From Leptodontidium sp. MPI-SDFR-AT-0119 (taxonomy: Eukaryota; Ascomycota; Leotiomycetes; Helotiales; Leptodontidiaceae), in the NCBI GenBank assembly GCA_020726505.1, contig JAHLEZ010000030.1, forward strand, positions 620,001-684,000: DNA of 64,000 nucleotides, in the 5' to 3' direction. Positions 38,189 through 49,544 of the stretch are shown in pieces. Made by a program: the position numbers and the translations under genes. Positions within the stretch are counted from its first letter, which is position 1. Every line of letters starts with the position of its first letter. Below the pieces are notes generated by a model. The model did not search any database, was not told the DNA's origin, and worked only from the letters and a program-made list of their open reading frames with translations.

Positions 38189-41100
38189 TTAAGTTAAATA
38201 TAAATAGAATTAAATAGTACTTTATAATATTTTAGTTAAATAGTAATATTTTAATTATTTAAATATATTTAAGTAGTTTTTATACTTAATAAAATTTTAA
38301 AAGATTTGTTAAAAAATATATATAACTATTCTATAATAAATACATTATCCTCTAAAGCTTCTTTTATTACTTCTTTAGTAATATCTTCTTTAAAAACCCC
38401 CTAACTTTTAAGACTTATTATTTTTTCAAAGGTTTCTTTTGAAAGCTTATTTCTAGTCTTATTAATAATTAAAAAGCCTTGTTAAAAGAATCTCTCGCTA
38501 TTAGCCGAAGTAGCTAGTATTTAAAGGTATTTTCGTACTAATAAAGATAATATTTTATAATTATCTCTATTAACAGATCAATACTTTAAAGGTTGAGTTT
38601 ATAAGATTATTAGCTTTAATTTTTATAAATAATTTTCTAAGAAATAATATAACTTACACTTTTAAGTGCTCTTTTCTCTTTAAAATATCTTATTAATTCG
38701 TTTTCTTCAAATTAGTTTTCGCTAGCGTATATATTAATATCGTTATTGTTATTACTATCGCTAGCGTCGTGTATATTTTCCGTTGTTTAAGAATCTGTAG
38801 TATTTTCTGTTATAAAATCAACTTTATAATTACAAGAGAATAATTAGTAAATAATTAATAAAATTAATAATTATCATTAGATGACTTACCTATTATAATT
38901 AATTTTTAAGCGAATTATAATATCAGATATAAATCCAGAGCTTAAGCCGAGAGATATTAAACCCTCTTTTTTTAAGCAAGGGTCTAATATTAAAGCTAAG
39001 TATAAAGCTTTATTTTTCGTATTTAAAACCCCTGTTTTGGGGTAGTATTTTCGAAGCTTAGCTATTCCGGAATTAATAGCATCGATAAATAATTTATCCT
39101 AATAAAAATTAGTAATTAATAAATAAAATAATTAGAATTAAATAACTTACTTGAAATTATTCTTTTAATTTATCAAGCTTATTATATATTATAAATACAT
39201 CGGGTATTATATAATATATAGTTAGATATTTTTCTGCTTGAAGTTTTGTTATTATTTTAACAAATATTAATAATATAGCTAATAAGCTTTTTAACTATAT
39301 TATCTCAATATTAGTTAATATTATATGTTTATTTTTAAACGCTTTAGATTCAGAGCTATTAATAACAGCTTTAATAAGCTCCCATAACGAATAAAATCAT
39401 AAATTATATAATAAGTCGAAGACTATCTAGTCTTTTAATCTAATAATAATAACTAGTATTAATAAAAATGTAATAATTAATATAAGACTTATTTAACTGA
39501 GGAATACGAGGATTTTTAAAATCAAAAGCTTTAATTTGAGCTTTTAATAAGCGAGTATCCTCTTGATTATAAGTAATCCTAATTATAATTTTTCGTATCT
39601 TATTTTATATAGAATAATCTAATAATAAGTTAGTTTATTTTTTTAATTTTATATTTAGAAATAAAACTTACTTGTAATTTGATCTTCGTCTTTATTATTT
39701 TCGATAGTATATATATCTTTAATATAAGAAGTATTATAGTCGTTTTTAATAATAGCTTTTAATATATCTTATATAATTAGGTTTAAAACATAAGTTATAT
39801 AAGATATATCACTTTGAAATTTAAGAGATTCTTTATTATAATATTTATAAAAAGAGTCTATTAAAGTATCGTTTGAGAAGGCATTATCTGGTGTAATACT
39901 AGTTTAATAAGTTAGTATTATTATTAGTAATTTAATAAATATAATAATTACTTATTTTGTAATATTATATTTAATATTAAATAATCTTAAGGTTTCTAAT
40001 AAAACCTTATTTATATAAGCTCCCGAGTGTCGTTCTAATAGCGGTTTCATAGCTAAAAGGTATGAGTTTAATTTAAAATCAGAATTAATAAAATTATTAT
40101 AATAATATTAGTTTTTATAATAACTTAAATAATAACTTATATTATAACTCCTAAATAAGCGTCTTGATTTATAGCGGTCCAAACATCTAGAGTTAACGAA
40201 AATAATCTGTTTGTTTTAATATTAAACCTTAATTCTTCTTGAATTAGTTTTAAAGTATTAAGATAATTTATTATTAAATTATTAATTAAGACTTTTCGAT
40301 ATATAGCCGGAGTGTTTCTGTAATATATATTAGTATTTATAATTAAATAATATAAATAAGGTAGTACTTACTCGCTAAGATACTCTAAGAGGTTTTTAAA
40401 AGTATCAGAGCTTATAGCTCTTATTGAGATATTATTAGATATAATAAAGTCTAATAATAATTTAAAAAAATGATTTTTATTAAAAGAATTATTTTTTAAA
40501 TTATTAATAAGACTATTAGTATTATCTGGTTATTTGGAAATCGATTGTTGTAAAGTTAATTGGTTATTAAACCCTCTTTGTGTTAATAAATCCTTTATAA
40601 TAAATAATTAGTATATTATTTCTAAATTAAAAGTATAAATAAAACTTACCTTGAAAGTTTAAATATAACGATTTATAAGTATTTATAAGATGAGCCTTGT
40701 AATTACTTGTTACTTGATTAATCCTTTGTTTTTTTTATTTAAAACTGTAATAGTAATTTAATTAGTACTTTGTTTATTTTATAATATTATTAATAGTAAA
40801 TAAAATTACTTACTAGTAACCTTTAACTAAATATGTAACTGTAACAGTTCGGTAATTTTCGGGGTTTTCCGGTTCCGTATTAATAAGGTCTAAAGTTTGA
40901 AGTAAAAACCCTTTTTAAATAACGTAGATTACTTTGTAATATTTTTTTAAACTAAAATCGGGTTGATTTTGTTTAATATTAATCGATATAATTAAGTTTT
41001 GAGACATCTTATAAGTATATAAGAGTTATAAAAGTGGTTATTAAGTATTTGTTATAATAAGTATTATTATAAGTAAGAAGAAGAAGTTGTTATTTAATAA

Positions 41101-41209
41101 TAATAAAATCGATTTCCTAAGGAATTTCTCTTTATTAAATAGAAAATTAATTAATTCCAGAATATTCCTTAGATTTCAAATCCAAATATTAATAATCTAA
41201 TTACTAAGC

Positions 41210-41394
41210 TGTGGTGCAGAAGTGGAGTAGAGCCTTGCGATCAACGTAGGGAGAATTGAAGTGGTTGATTATTGTCTAAAATACATGAGGAAATCAGGGG
41301 AACACGTTGTTCTCTTAAAAGCGGTATAACATAGCAGAAACCATATCTAGCGTAGCGCACAGCTAACCGAGCATCAGCCCGTGCCTGCACGACA
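41210..41394 (-). repeat. 3' LTR of the damaged copia element
   Basis: 185 bp, TGTGGTGCAG...GCACGACA on the plus strand. It matches 48673-48857 with nearly all differences being C/T or G/A. Confidence 0.88.
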
Positions 41395-44300
41395 CACCCC
41401 CCAGCCAAGTGACAAAGCCACTAGTATTGTGGTTGGCTGCGCTAAGCGAGAGCAATATCAAAAGCAAACTATTAGGCCACTAATTATACCTGTACTACTA
41501 GGTTAGGCAAATAACCGTTTTATTTGAACTGGCGCATCCCCTACTTAATTCTTGATCCTATAACTACTTTATATTATACAGGTCGACTTTTCGATTTACT
41601 AACTAATTAACTAATTAACAATTAATTAATTAATCAATAAATCAATTAATTAATACTATAGGTATATTAGTGCGCTCTACTAAGGCCGTTAAGGCTAATT
41701 GTTTAGCTATTATTATAAGTTATTAAGTTGATTTTTATTAAGTTAATCGTTAATTTTGAGGCTATATGTTAATTCGAACATTACTAATTGTAGTAGGCGA
41801 AGAAGAAGAAGGAGGCCAAGAAGGTTCCAAAGGCTACTCTTGCTTTAAAGAGAGCTACTGCGGCTACTCCTGTTAGTCGTGCTCGTGCTCCTCGTGTTAA
41901 GGGAAATGAGCGGTTAGTTGTTTGTTTAGGTTATATTAACGGCGCCCTTTAAACTAAGAGCACCGGAGAGTACTTTGATATAGTTAGTCGGGGTACTCGC
42001 TACTTTACGTGCGCCTTAGGCTACTCTTATAAGGTTACTCCCGCTACTGCCTAGGCTCCTTTCTTAGTTTACTAGGCTGCGCTCTTAAATAATATAAGCG
42101 AAAAGGTAAATTCCTTAGGTTGTTCTTTTTTAACGTGTGATTATTAATTTATTTAGAAATTAAAGCGCTTAAGAACTCCTGTTTTTGCGGCCCTTAAGGG
42201 TTAAGTTGTTACTAGTGGAGCTACTAGTAAAGTAACTGGATTTAGAGGAGGTAATAAGGAAGAGAAAAATAAGGGTAGTACTATTATTAAGGAGTCTAGT
42301 ATATTATTCCGTTTCTCGAATTTACCGCAAAATTAAGGTTAATTTAGTTAATTTCTTTTAAATAAAGAGAACTTCGGTACTCCGGAGTCTCTCACGTAGG
42401 TTGCTGGCGAGTAACTTATTGTTACTACTAGTGCTCTGTTTTCTCCGGAGCCTACTCGTGGACTTACTAGTGTTAGTGGAGCTCCGGCTCTTACTCTTAA
42501 AGAAGAGGCTTCGGCCGCTCGCATTAACGAGCTTTGTGGTGTGATTGGAAGTGCCTTGGCTACTCTAGCTAGGGAAGTTCGAGGCTTGCTACCTAGAGAT
42601 GATTAGGCTGCTCTCTTTTTATAAGGCGAGGCTTGGGAACCTCTAAACAACTAAGTGTCCCCTTGTAATTTGCTTACGTTACGTTACTTTTACTATAGAA
42701 ACAAACAACCGTTAAGAGCAATTGAATTTTCTAAATACTGTAAGTTTTACCCCTAAGCTCAGTTACTCTCTAAGTAAATAAAACAGCAAGAGAATTTATA
42801 AAGGAATAATAAATATATAAGAAAATACCCTTATAATAAAGGAAAAGTAAAGAACGTGTATAAAGACCTGCTTTAAAGCGAGGGCTCTATAATAAGTTAC
42901 TTTAGTTAAGCACGAATATCTACTAAGTTAATGAGAGTAACAAAATTCTCAAATTTCTATTAAGAAAGGTTCTTTGTAAGTCCATTAGCGGGCATATAAC
43001 CCGTAAGCAAATATTCGACTGAAAAAGTGCCCTTTTAAAACTCCTGGCGCAACTACATATTTTAAATATTAACGTAGCGTAACTTAGTAAAAATGCGCTG
43101 ATTTTCCCTAACAATTAACTGTATCGTTTACTAATTATCGCAGAAGATTCTCTAAATTTCCCTTAACTTAAGACGTAACTCCCGAAAGAAACGCTATAAA
43201 GCTATAATCTCTTTAGCCGTGCGCTTAACGCCTAAAAGCTTAGCCTATATAGTCGAAGTAGTGACTGTATCTTATAAGGCCGCTCTTTATAAGATTAAAC
43301 CTCTAAAAAGTATCACAATATAACTATTAGAGGAGCGCTTAGTATTAAGATCGTCTGCAAATAAAGTATCTGAAGTTATAATGAGCTAAGAGTCGCGTAA
43401 CTTATAACTGTAGGTAATCGCCAAAAATCGCGTTCTAAAGAGGTAACGAATAGTCTAGTTGACTGCCGCAAGGTGCTTTAAAGAGGGGTTAGTTAAGAAG
43501 TGAGAAAGTCTTAAAGTTACAAACGTAACGTCTACGCGTAATATAATTACTGTGTAAAGTATTAAGCTAACCTTCTCTTAATACTCCTTAATTTGAACTG
43601 GAGTTACTTGCCCTTAATTCTTTAGTAACTTAACTTAAGGTAATAGAGTACTTGGGCAATTTTTATTTATTAAGTTAAATCGTAGAGTAACTTTTTAAAT
43701 ATAAGTGTTATATATTAAAGAAATAGTTTTTACTTAACGATCTCTAATAACGCGAACACCTAAAAACCACTTTATCGGTTCTCCTCTAATAAGCTCGTAT
43801 GCCGTATTTAAGCCGTCGATAATAAGTTAAGCGTCTCTAAGGGCTGAAGCGTGGTATAACACTTGAATATCGTTAATATAAAAGATAATAAAGACTAAAC
43901 GTTACTCGTTTATAAAGATATAAGGCTCCTCCTTATAAGGGATTAACCTTAACTTTAACAGAGTCTTAGTAAAGTCTCCGTACTATAGTGCTGGCGAGTC
44001 TTTGAGTCCGTAGAGCGCACGATTAACCTCTACTACTATACCGTCTTGTTTAAATCCGTCTGGTAAGTAACAGCGTACGCAAGCACTCAATTCGCTCCGT
44101 TTAGTGTTAATAAAGGCGTTAACAATATTAAATTAGATTATCTCTAAATTAAATTAAGCCACTATTACTATAGTAGTCCTAAAAAAACGAGTAGCTAAGG
44201 TAGCCGCATATATTAAGAGAATTGACGTTTCGGGTTATAAGTCCCCTTTAATAATAACTCACGAGTAACACCTAGTCAAATACCCTAATGAATCGACTTT

Positions 44301-47300
44301 GGCGTGAAATACTTATTTTAATAGTATTAGTTGTTCAGTAGCGAAGCTTTGTTTGACGACTCTCCAGCAGTTACGCGACTTTAAGTTAGTGATTTCCTTG
44401 ATTACGTCGGCTTAGAAGTGCTCTCTTAGAGGGTAATCCTTGAGGTTTTTCTAATTTAATAAGTCCTTTAGTAATTAGGATTAGTATATTCGTGGGAGAT
44501 TAACTAGTTGTCGAATTTCGACATTTTTGAGAATAGACGCTAAGATTATAACGTGGATTACGCTCAAGTCTTTCTCGTCTCTTTGCACTAGTTTTTGACT
44601 AGGCTAAAAGGTCCCTAGAAAGTCCTCTAAATACTTACGGTTGCTCGACGGGTTTAACGATTCCGTAATTAGCTCTTTAATAGTTACTGTATAGACGCTT
44701 CGATTCGGTTTCGTAATCTTACTACTAACTCGGGTCTTTCGATCGTCGCTAGTTGCTCGATCTTCTACCCTCTTCCTTTATAGAGGTTTAGGTAGGTTAT
44801 TATTAGTTGGGGCTAGAAGTAGTAAGTGTTACTTTATACTTGATTCTTTCCCCGAGTCTAACGAATTGAGATACTCTTTATATTCTGTTACTTAAAGCGG
44901 AGCTTTCGATTGCTTAAGGCCGGCACCTTAAGTAGGTGCTCCCCGACGCTTGAGACCGCGCTCTCAGTTGTATAGCCCTTGAGAGTATATAATAACTTGT
45001 GGTATTAATTGGCGCTTAGCTCCCATATCTTTTTCAAAGTTTAGTACGCTACGTAAGACATCTCTCTTAGTTATGCTCTAAGACACTAATTGTCTTGATT
45101 TGTCGACTTGTTTTAAGACCTAATTAGGGTGCTCGTGAGTAAGAAGTTTAGTACTCTTCCTTAATTATTTTACCCCCGAGTTTTTACTAACGAGTTCTAT
45201 TAATCTTAACTTTTCTAAGGGTAATATTAGTTACTTTACCCCCGTAGTTAAAAGCTTAATTGAAGGCTGTAGTACCCCTGAGGTTGTAAACTTAGTAGTT
45301 TCTATAGAACTTATTACTTAGCTTAGTTGTTCTCTTTCTAAGGTAGTGCTTATTGTTAATTCTAATATATTAAGTGCGCTTAGTCGATTGATTATATTGA
45401 TTCCAGCGTCCTAGGGTCCCTCCTCTTCTTCTAGTATTTTAGTAAGATCTCTTAATATTAAGCGTAATTAGTCGACTACTTTCTCCACGTTTAGAGAGCC
45501 TGAATAAAAGAGGGATTTGTTGAAAGCAACGTTCCGAGTCACTATTACACGCTGTAATTAAGGTACCCAGACCCTGTATATGTTAGACGAGACGTATCTT
45601 ACTAAGTATCTAAAGTGCGCTCTTAAGTTGACTTTGAATACTCTCTTTTGTTAAAGAGCCTCTCGGTCCTTAATTATAAGGTAGACTCTACAGCCGTACG
45701 CCTATATATTGCTCTAGTCAAGTCGTATATCGGTGGTGAGCTTTTGAATAAGCTTAGGGTCGTAGTACTAAAAATATTGCCTAAACCAGGCGTAAAAGAT
45801 CTTATTTAGACTCTTAAAGCCTTTCCGAGTAGCCGGACTTATATTATAAAGAGTAATTACCGCTATAGTTGCTTTTGTCTAAAGTTCTTTTAGTAGGTTT
45901 ACTAAAAGGCACATCTTAATTAACTTTTCGATAATTTCCTTACCTACGCGCTTAGTTTCCCCATTAGGTTAGTGTATATACGAAGGGGTACCCTTAATAT
46001 TAATACCATTCTCCGTATACTACTTTTCGTACTTAGTTAATTCATTAATTCTTATAACCGAGGTATTATTATCTTGGCGTATTTTGCAAATCGAGAGTCC
46101 GAATTAACGTCTTATTTACGCCTTAAACGGTTTAAGAGCTCCTAGGACGGCGATTAACCTTTTGTTTTTCAAAAGTTATTTATAGAATTTCCTATTATAT
46201 TAGTCTTTAACTAACAAGAGCTAACTGTTCTCATCAAATCCGATAAGGAAATCGAATAAGTCCTAAGAAATGCGATAAAAAGGCCAGGTAGCTATTTTCT
46301 CCGAAGGTCTTTGACTAACGACTTACTACGCGATAGTTAAAGAGTACTCTTTATACTTAATTTAAGTAGTGCCTAAGATCTCGACGTTACGCGCATTTTT
46401 AATTAAATTCTCTAACGCTTCCTTCCTTAGGTGCCCTGCCCGTAAGTGCCATAACCTAGCGTCGTCTAGCCGCGGTCTCAAATATCGTCGACTTAATTGA
46501 AAGCCTTGCCGGATGTTCCTTTAAAGCGTGGGAAATATTAAAAAGGTATAAGTTAAGCGAATTAAAGAGTTATAAGCAGTTAAGGAGGCCGAAAAGTAGT
46601 TAAAAGGCTTGTATTTAAAGAAAGCTAAGTTAAACTGTCGCTCTAATTACTTTAACACAATGCTCTTCTTAGTTGATTTCACGCGCAACGTATAGTCTAA
46701 CCTATTATACTAAAGTTTAGCCTTTAATAAACGAGCTTCCGAAATAATATTAATATTAAATCTTTTAACAATAGCGACGTTAAAAAGCCTTAAGTCCTTA
46801 GTGTTTAGTCTATTAGGGCTATAGAGAGCACCTTTAAAGACACGAGTACCTCGGCCCTTAACTATGAGGCTTGACGTTCCGGCTTTAACACTGTCGTCAT
46901 TAGTTGACTTAATAAAGGTCCTAAGCTCTAACAGAGCAACCGAGTTAACCAAATGAGTAATAGCGCCGTTATCGAGTAGGGTACTCTTTAAGAGCGGGTG
47001 TCGATCTATATTAATAGTAACATAGATTCTAGAGGTGGCGAGAGCCTCGTCGAGTAACTCCAGATTAATTACACAAGTATTAACACTACTAAGATACCTC
47101 GATAGCTTTAAGGCTTTTGCCGAGGTTATTAGAGAAGACGAGGAGTTTTCGGAGGTTATTCCCTTAGTAATTTCCTTTACCACTACTTGTCTTCACCCTT
47201 TTTTGCCAATTGCTTACTTAAGGTCGGAAAACTCCTTTTTAAGCTGAATTCGGGTTTCCTTGATTTCCTCCGCAGACGGTAAGTTGCGTAGTTTATCCCC

Positions 47301-48659
47301 AGTTAAGCCGTCGTAGTAATATTAAAGTTTGTAACACTCGATCGCTTTATGTTAGTGAGAGCCTACCTTATAAGGGCAAGTATTAAGCGTAGTATTTAGC
47401 GAAGGAGTTCTTAGTACTAGTGGTACTTCTAGAGCATTTAATCTCTCTTTAAGTATAGCGTATAATTTAATTGTCTTGTTTCTTCTAATAGCCGTAAGAG
47501 ACTCTTCGTTAAGCGCTAATAACTAATTGACATATTAAAGTAACGTGTACTTATGAACAACCCTAAGAGTATCGTCTCTAAGGACCTTAGACAGTCGTTC
47601 GCGAGCTTATTTAGGTGTAAGCTTCTCTTGCACTACTTTAATAAAGTTAATAATTGCCAAGGGGCCCTTAACGTCCGGAATGTCGTATAATAAAGTATCT
47701 TAGTAAGCTAATTACTACTCTTGAATCCACACTTTAGGATTTACTCGTCCTACTTTAACGATTTTAAGCTTCTCTCTGTATTTGGCTTAAGCTTTAGTGA
47801 GGTTACTTGCTTCCAAAGGGGCGTAGTCTCTCTTTAATATTTTGAGGAGTATTTATAGAGTCTAAGATCGTGGGTCGTTCGATTCGTCCGTTATCTTGTC
47901 GGGTTGTTCCTTTGCTCTTTGTTCCTCCTTAATCTCACATTCTTAAATAGCACTTTGGTAGATCGAAGGATCAACCGTCTCTTAAATCTACTTATATACT
48001 ACTTTATAAGCTCGAGCCTTTTCCGACTATTGTGCGTGTTTAATAGTATACTCTCTTATTAGGGTAGTATATATTAGAGTAATTATAATAACGTTAGATA
48101 GTATAAGAGGTATTACACTTAGTTTAAGTCCCTTGAGTTCGGGTGCTCGTTAATTTCCATCCCACTTTACTTGCTCCCTGAAGTTGAAATCGAGAGCCTC
48201 CTTGTCTTATTGTGCTTTCACTTAGTCGATCGTTTGTGCTTGAGGCTCGTTTTCGAGGATATTTGGAGCGACCGGTAATTCTAGATTAACTGACGTCTAT
48301 ACCTTGTAGAAGATACAAAAGGATTTAAAGACTTAGTACTATAGAGTCTAAGTTTGCTTGTCGTAGTTGAGCGGCGTTCGATTATTAGAGGAGGAGACTA
48401 AAATTGAGTCTGCCATAACGAAGAGAGGGCTGCTCTCTCGAGGGTTCGATGGATTTGTTGAAGAGGAGAAGAGAATATCGAGTACGGGTGCTCGATTTAC
48501 CCTTTTCTAGAGAGGTTAAAGGGGAAAATGGCGGTGTAAATTACACTTGTTAATAAGTAGAAACTCTGACGTTATTTGTCACTTACTAATCTTACGTTAA
48601 TAACTTTACCTAAATCTACAGAACACAGAAGGAAGAATACTAACTTAATAACTTCGTCA

Positions 48660-48672
48660 CGGGGCTTATAAC
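48660..48672 (-). promoter_or_regulatory. Primer-binding site (half-tRNA type), damaged
   Basis: Immediately inside the 5' LTR the minus strand reads GTTATAAGCCCCG. It equals the site in the intact copia element except for one G-to-A change. See that entry for the tRNA interpretation. Confidence 0.7.
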
Positions 48673-48857
48673 TATAGTATAGAAGTGGAGTAGAGCCTTG
48701 CGATTAACGTAGGGAGAATTAAAGTAGTTGATTATTGTCTAGAATATATAAGGAAAGCAGGGGAACACGTTGTTCTCCTGAAAGCGGTATAACATGGCAG
48801 AAACCATATCCAGCGTAGCGCACAGCTAACCGAGCATCAGCCCGTGCCTGCACGACA
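48673..48857 (-). repeat. 5' LTR of the damaged copia element
   Basis: 185 bp. Its first ten bases, TATAGTATAG, correspond to TGTGGTGCAG in the other LTR, i.e. four transitions at the tip, which would also have destroyed the TG end. Confidence 0.88.
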
Positions 48858-48940
48858 TAAGCTTAATTTGTAATAATTATATTTTTAATTAATTATTTAA
48901 TATTATAATTATTAATAAAATTCGTTCAGAATACTCTTGA

Positions 48941-49189
48941 TGTGACGCTTGCCCTAGAAAGACGGCAATCACGTGTAACTGACGCCTCATATATTAACAC
49001 AAGAGATATATGACGATACTAAGTATTAACTTAGAATCTATAACTACAAAGGAAAGAAGGTAAGGAAAGAATAAGTCTATATATAAGAGGTTAATATGCC
49101 TAGTACTATAGTAATCTCGGTACGTCCCGATCGGGCAGTACTAAGTGGAGCCGGTGGAAATGAGGCTCTGGGCCGTGCGAGTCGTCACA
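48941..49189. mobile_element. Solo LTR (family 4) copy 2, 249 bp, TSD CTTGA
   Basis: TGTGACGCTTGCCC...GAGTCGTCACA is flanked by CTTGA on both sides (48936-48940, 49190-49194). Same orientation as 32948-33196. Confidence 0.93.
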
Positions 49190-49544
49190 CTTGATAAGCA
49201 AAAGCGGGCCACTTATCCTAATTTAGTCAAGCCTACGGGAGTATCCGTAAGCTAAGCCTAATTAAGCGAAAGTAACTGCCTTAGAGCCTTAGGTATTTAA
49301 CTATTTAAATACTATTTAAATTATTTAATTATTTAAGTAAGTTGAATTGAGTAGTAACTTTTCCTACTTAAGTTGAATTGATTAGTAAGTACTATTCAAT
49401 TCAATTCAATTCAATTTCTCACGCTGTTTAAAATAGATTTAAAATGCTAAAAATTAAAATCAATTTAATAAATGGTAAGAAAACAAATTCCTTGAAACAA
49501 ATTTGAGGTCCACCTTAGCCCGTAATATCCTTCAAATAGAAATC

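Larger units (their letters stand above)
41210..48857 (-). mobile_element. RIP-damaged Ty1/copia retrotransposon with both LTRs
   Basis: Two 185-bp LTRs (41210-41394, 48673-48857) are flanked by TAAGC target duplicates (41205-41209, 48858-48862), making a 7.65-kb element on the minus strand. A protease remnant reads LLDNGAITHLVN within the frame 46710-47183; the usual motif is DSGATxH. A reverse-transcriptase active-site remnant, IFYINDIQVLYH, lies near 43835-43886 (usual FYVDD). The protease-before-RT order on the minus strand agrees with the LTR orientation. The primer-binding site is at 48660-48672 and a G-rich polypurine tract abuts the left LTR (about 41395-41402). Stops are everywhere, so it is non-coding now. 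Confidence 0.85.
38189..49434 (-). mobile_element. RIP-degraded hAT element, family B copy 2, interrupted
   Basis: Sequence at 38340-41200 follows the same order as 32060-35050. For example, the minus-strand C-terminal domain at about 38395-38530 again reads SERFF-like, RN.LSKETF, LKS.GVF positions. The right end, at 49434, is CAGCGTGAGAAATTGAATTG on the minus strand, close to copy 1's CAGTGTGTCAAATGAATTGA. The left tip is not resolved; it meets the gypsy LTR fragment near 38189. The element is split by a copia element (41210-48857) and carries a solo LTR (48941-49189). All frames are full of stops. Confidence 0.65.
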
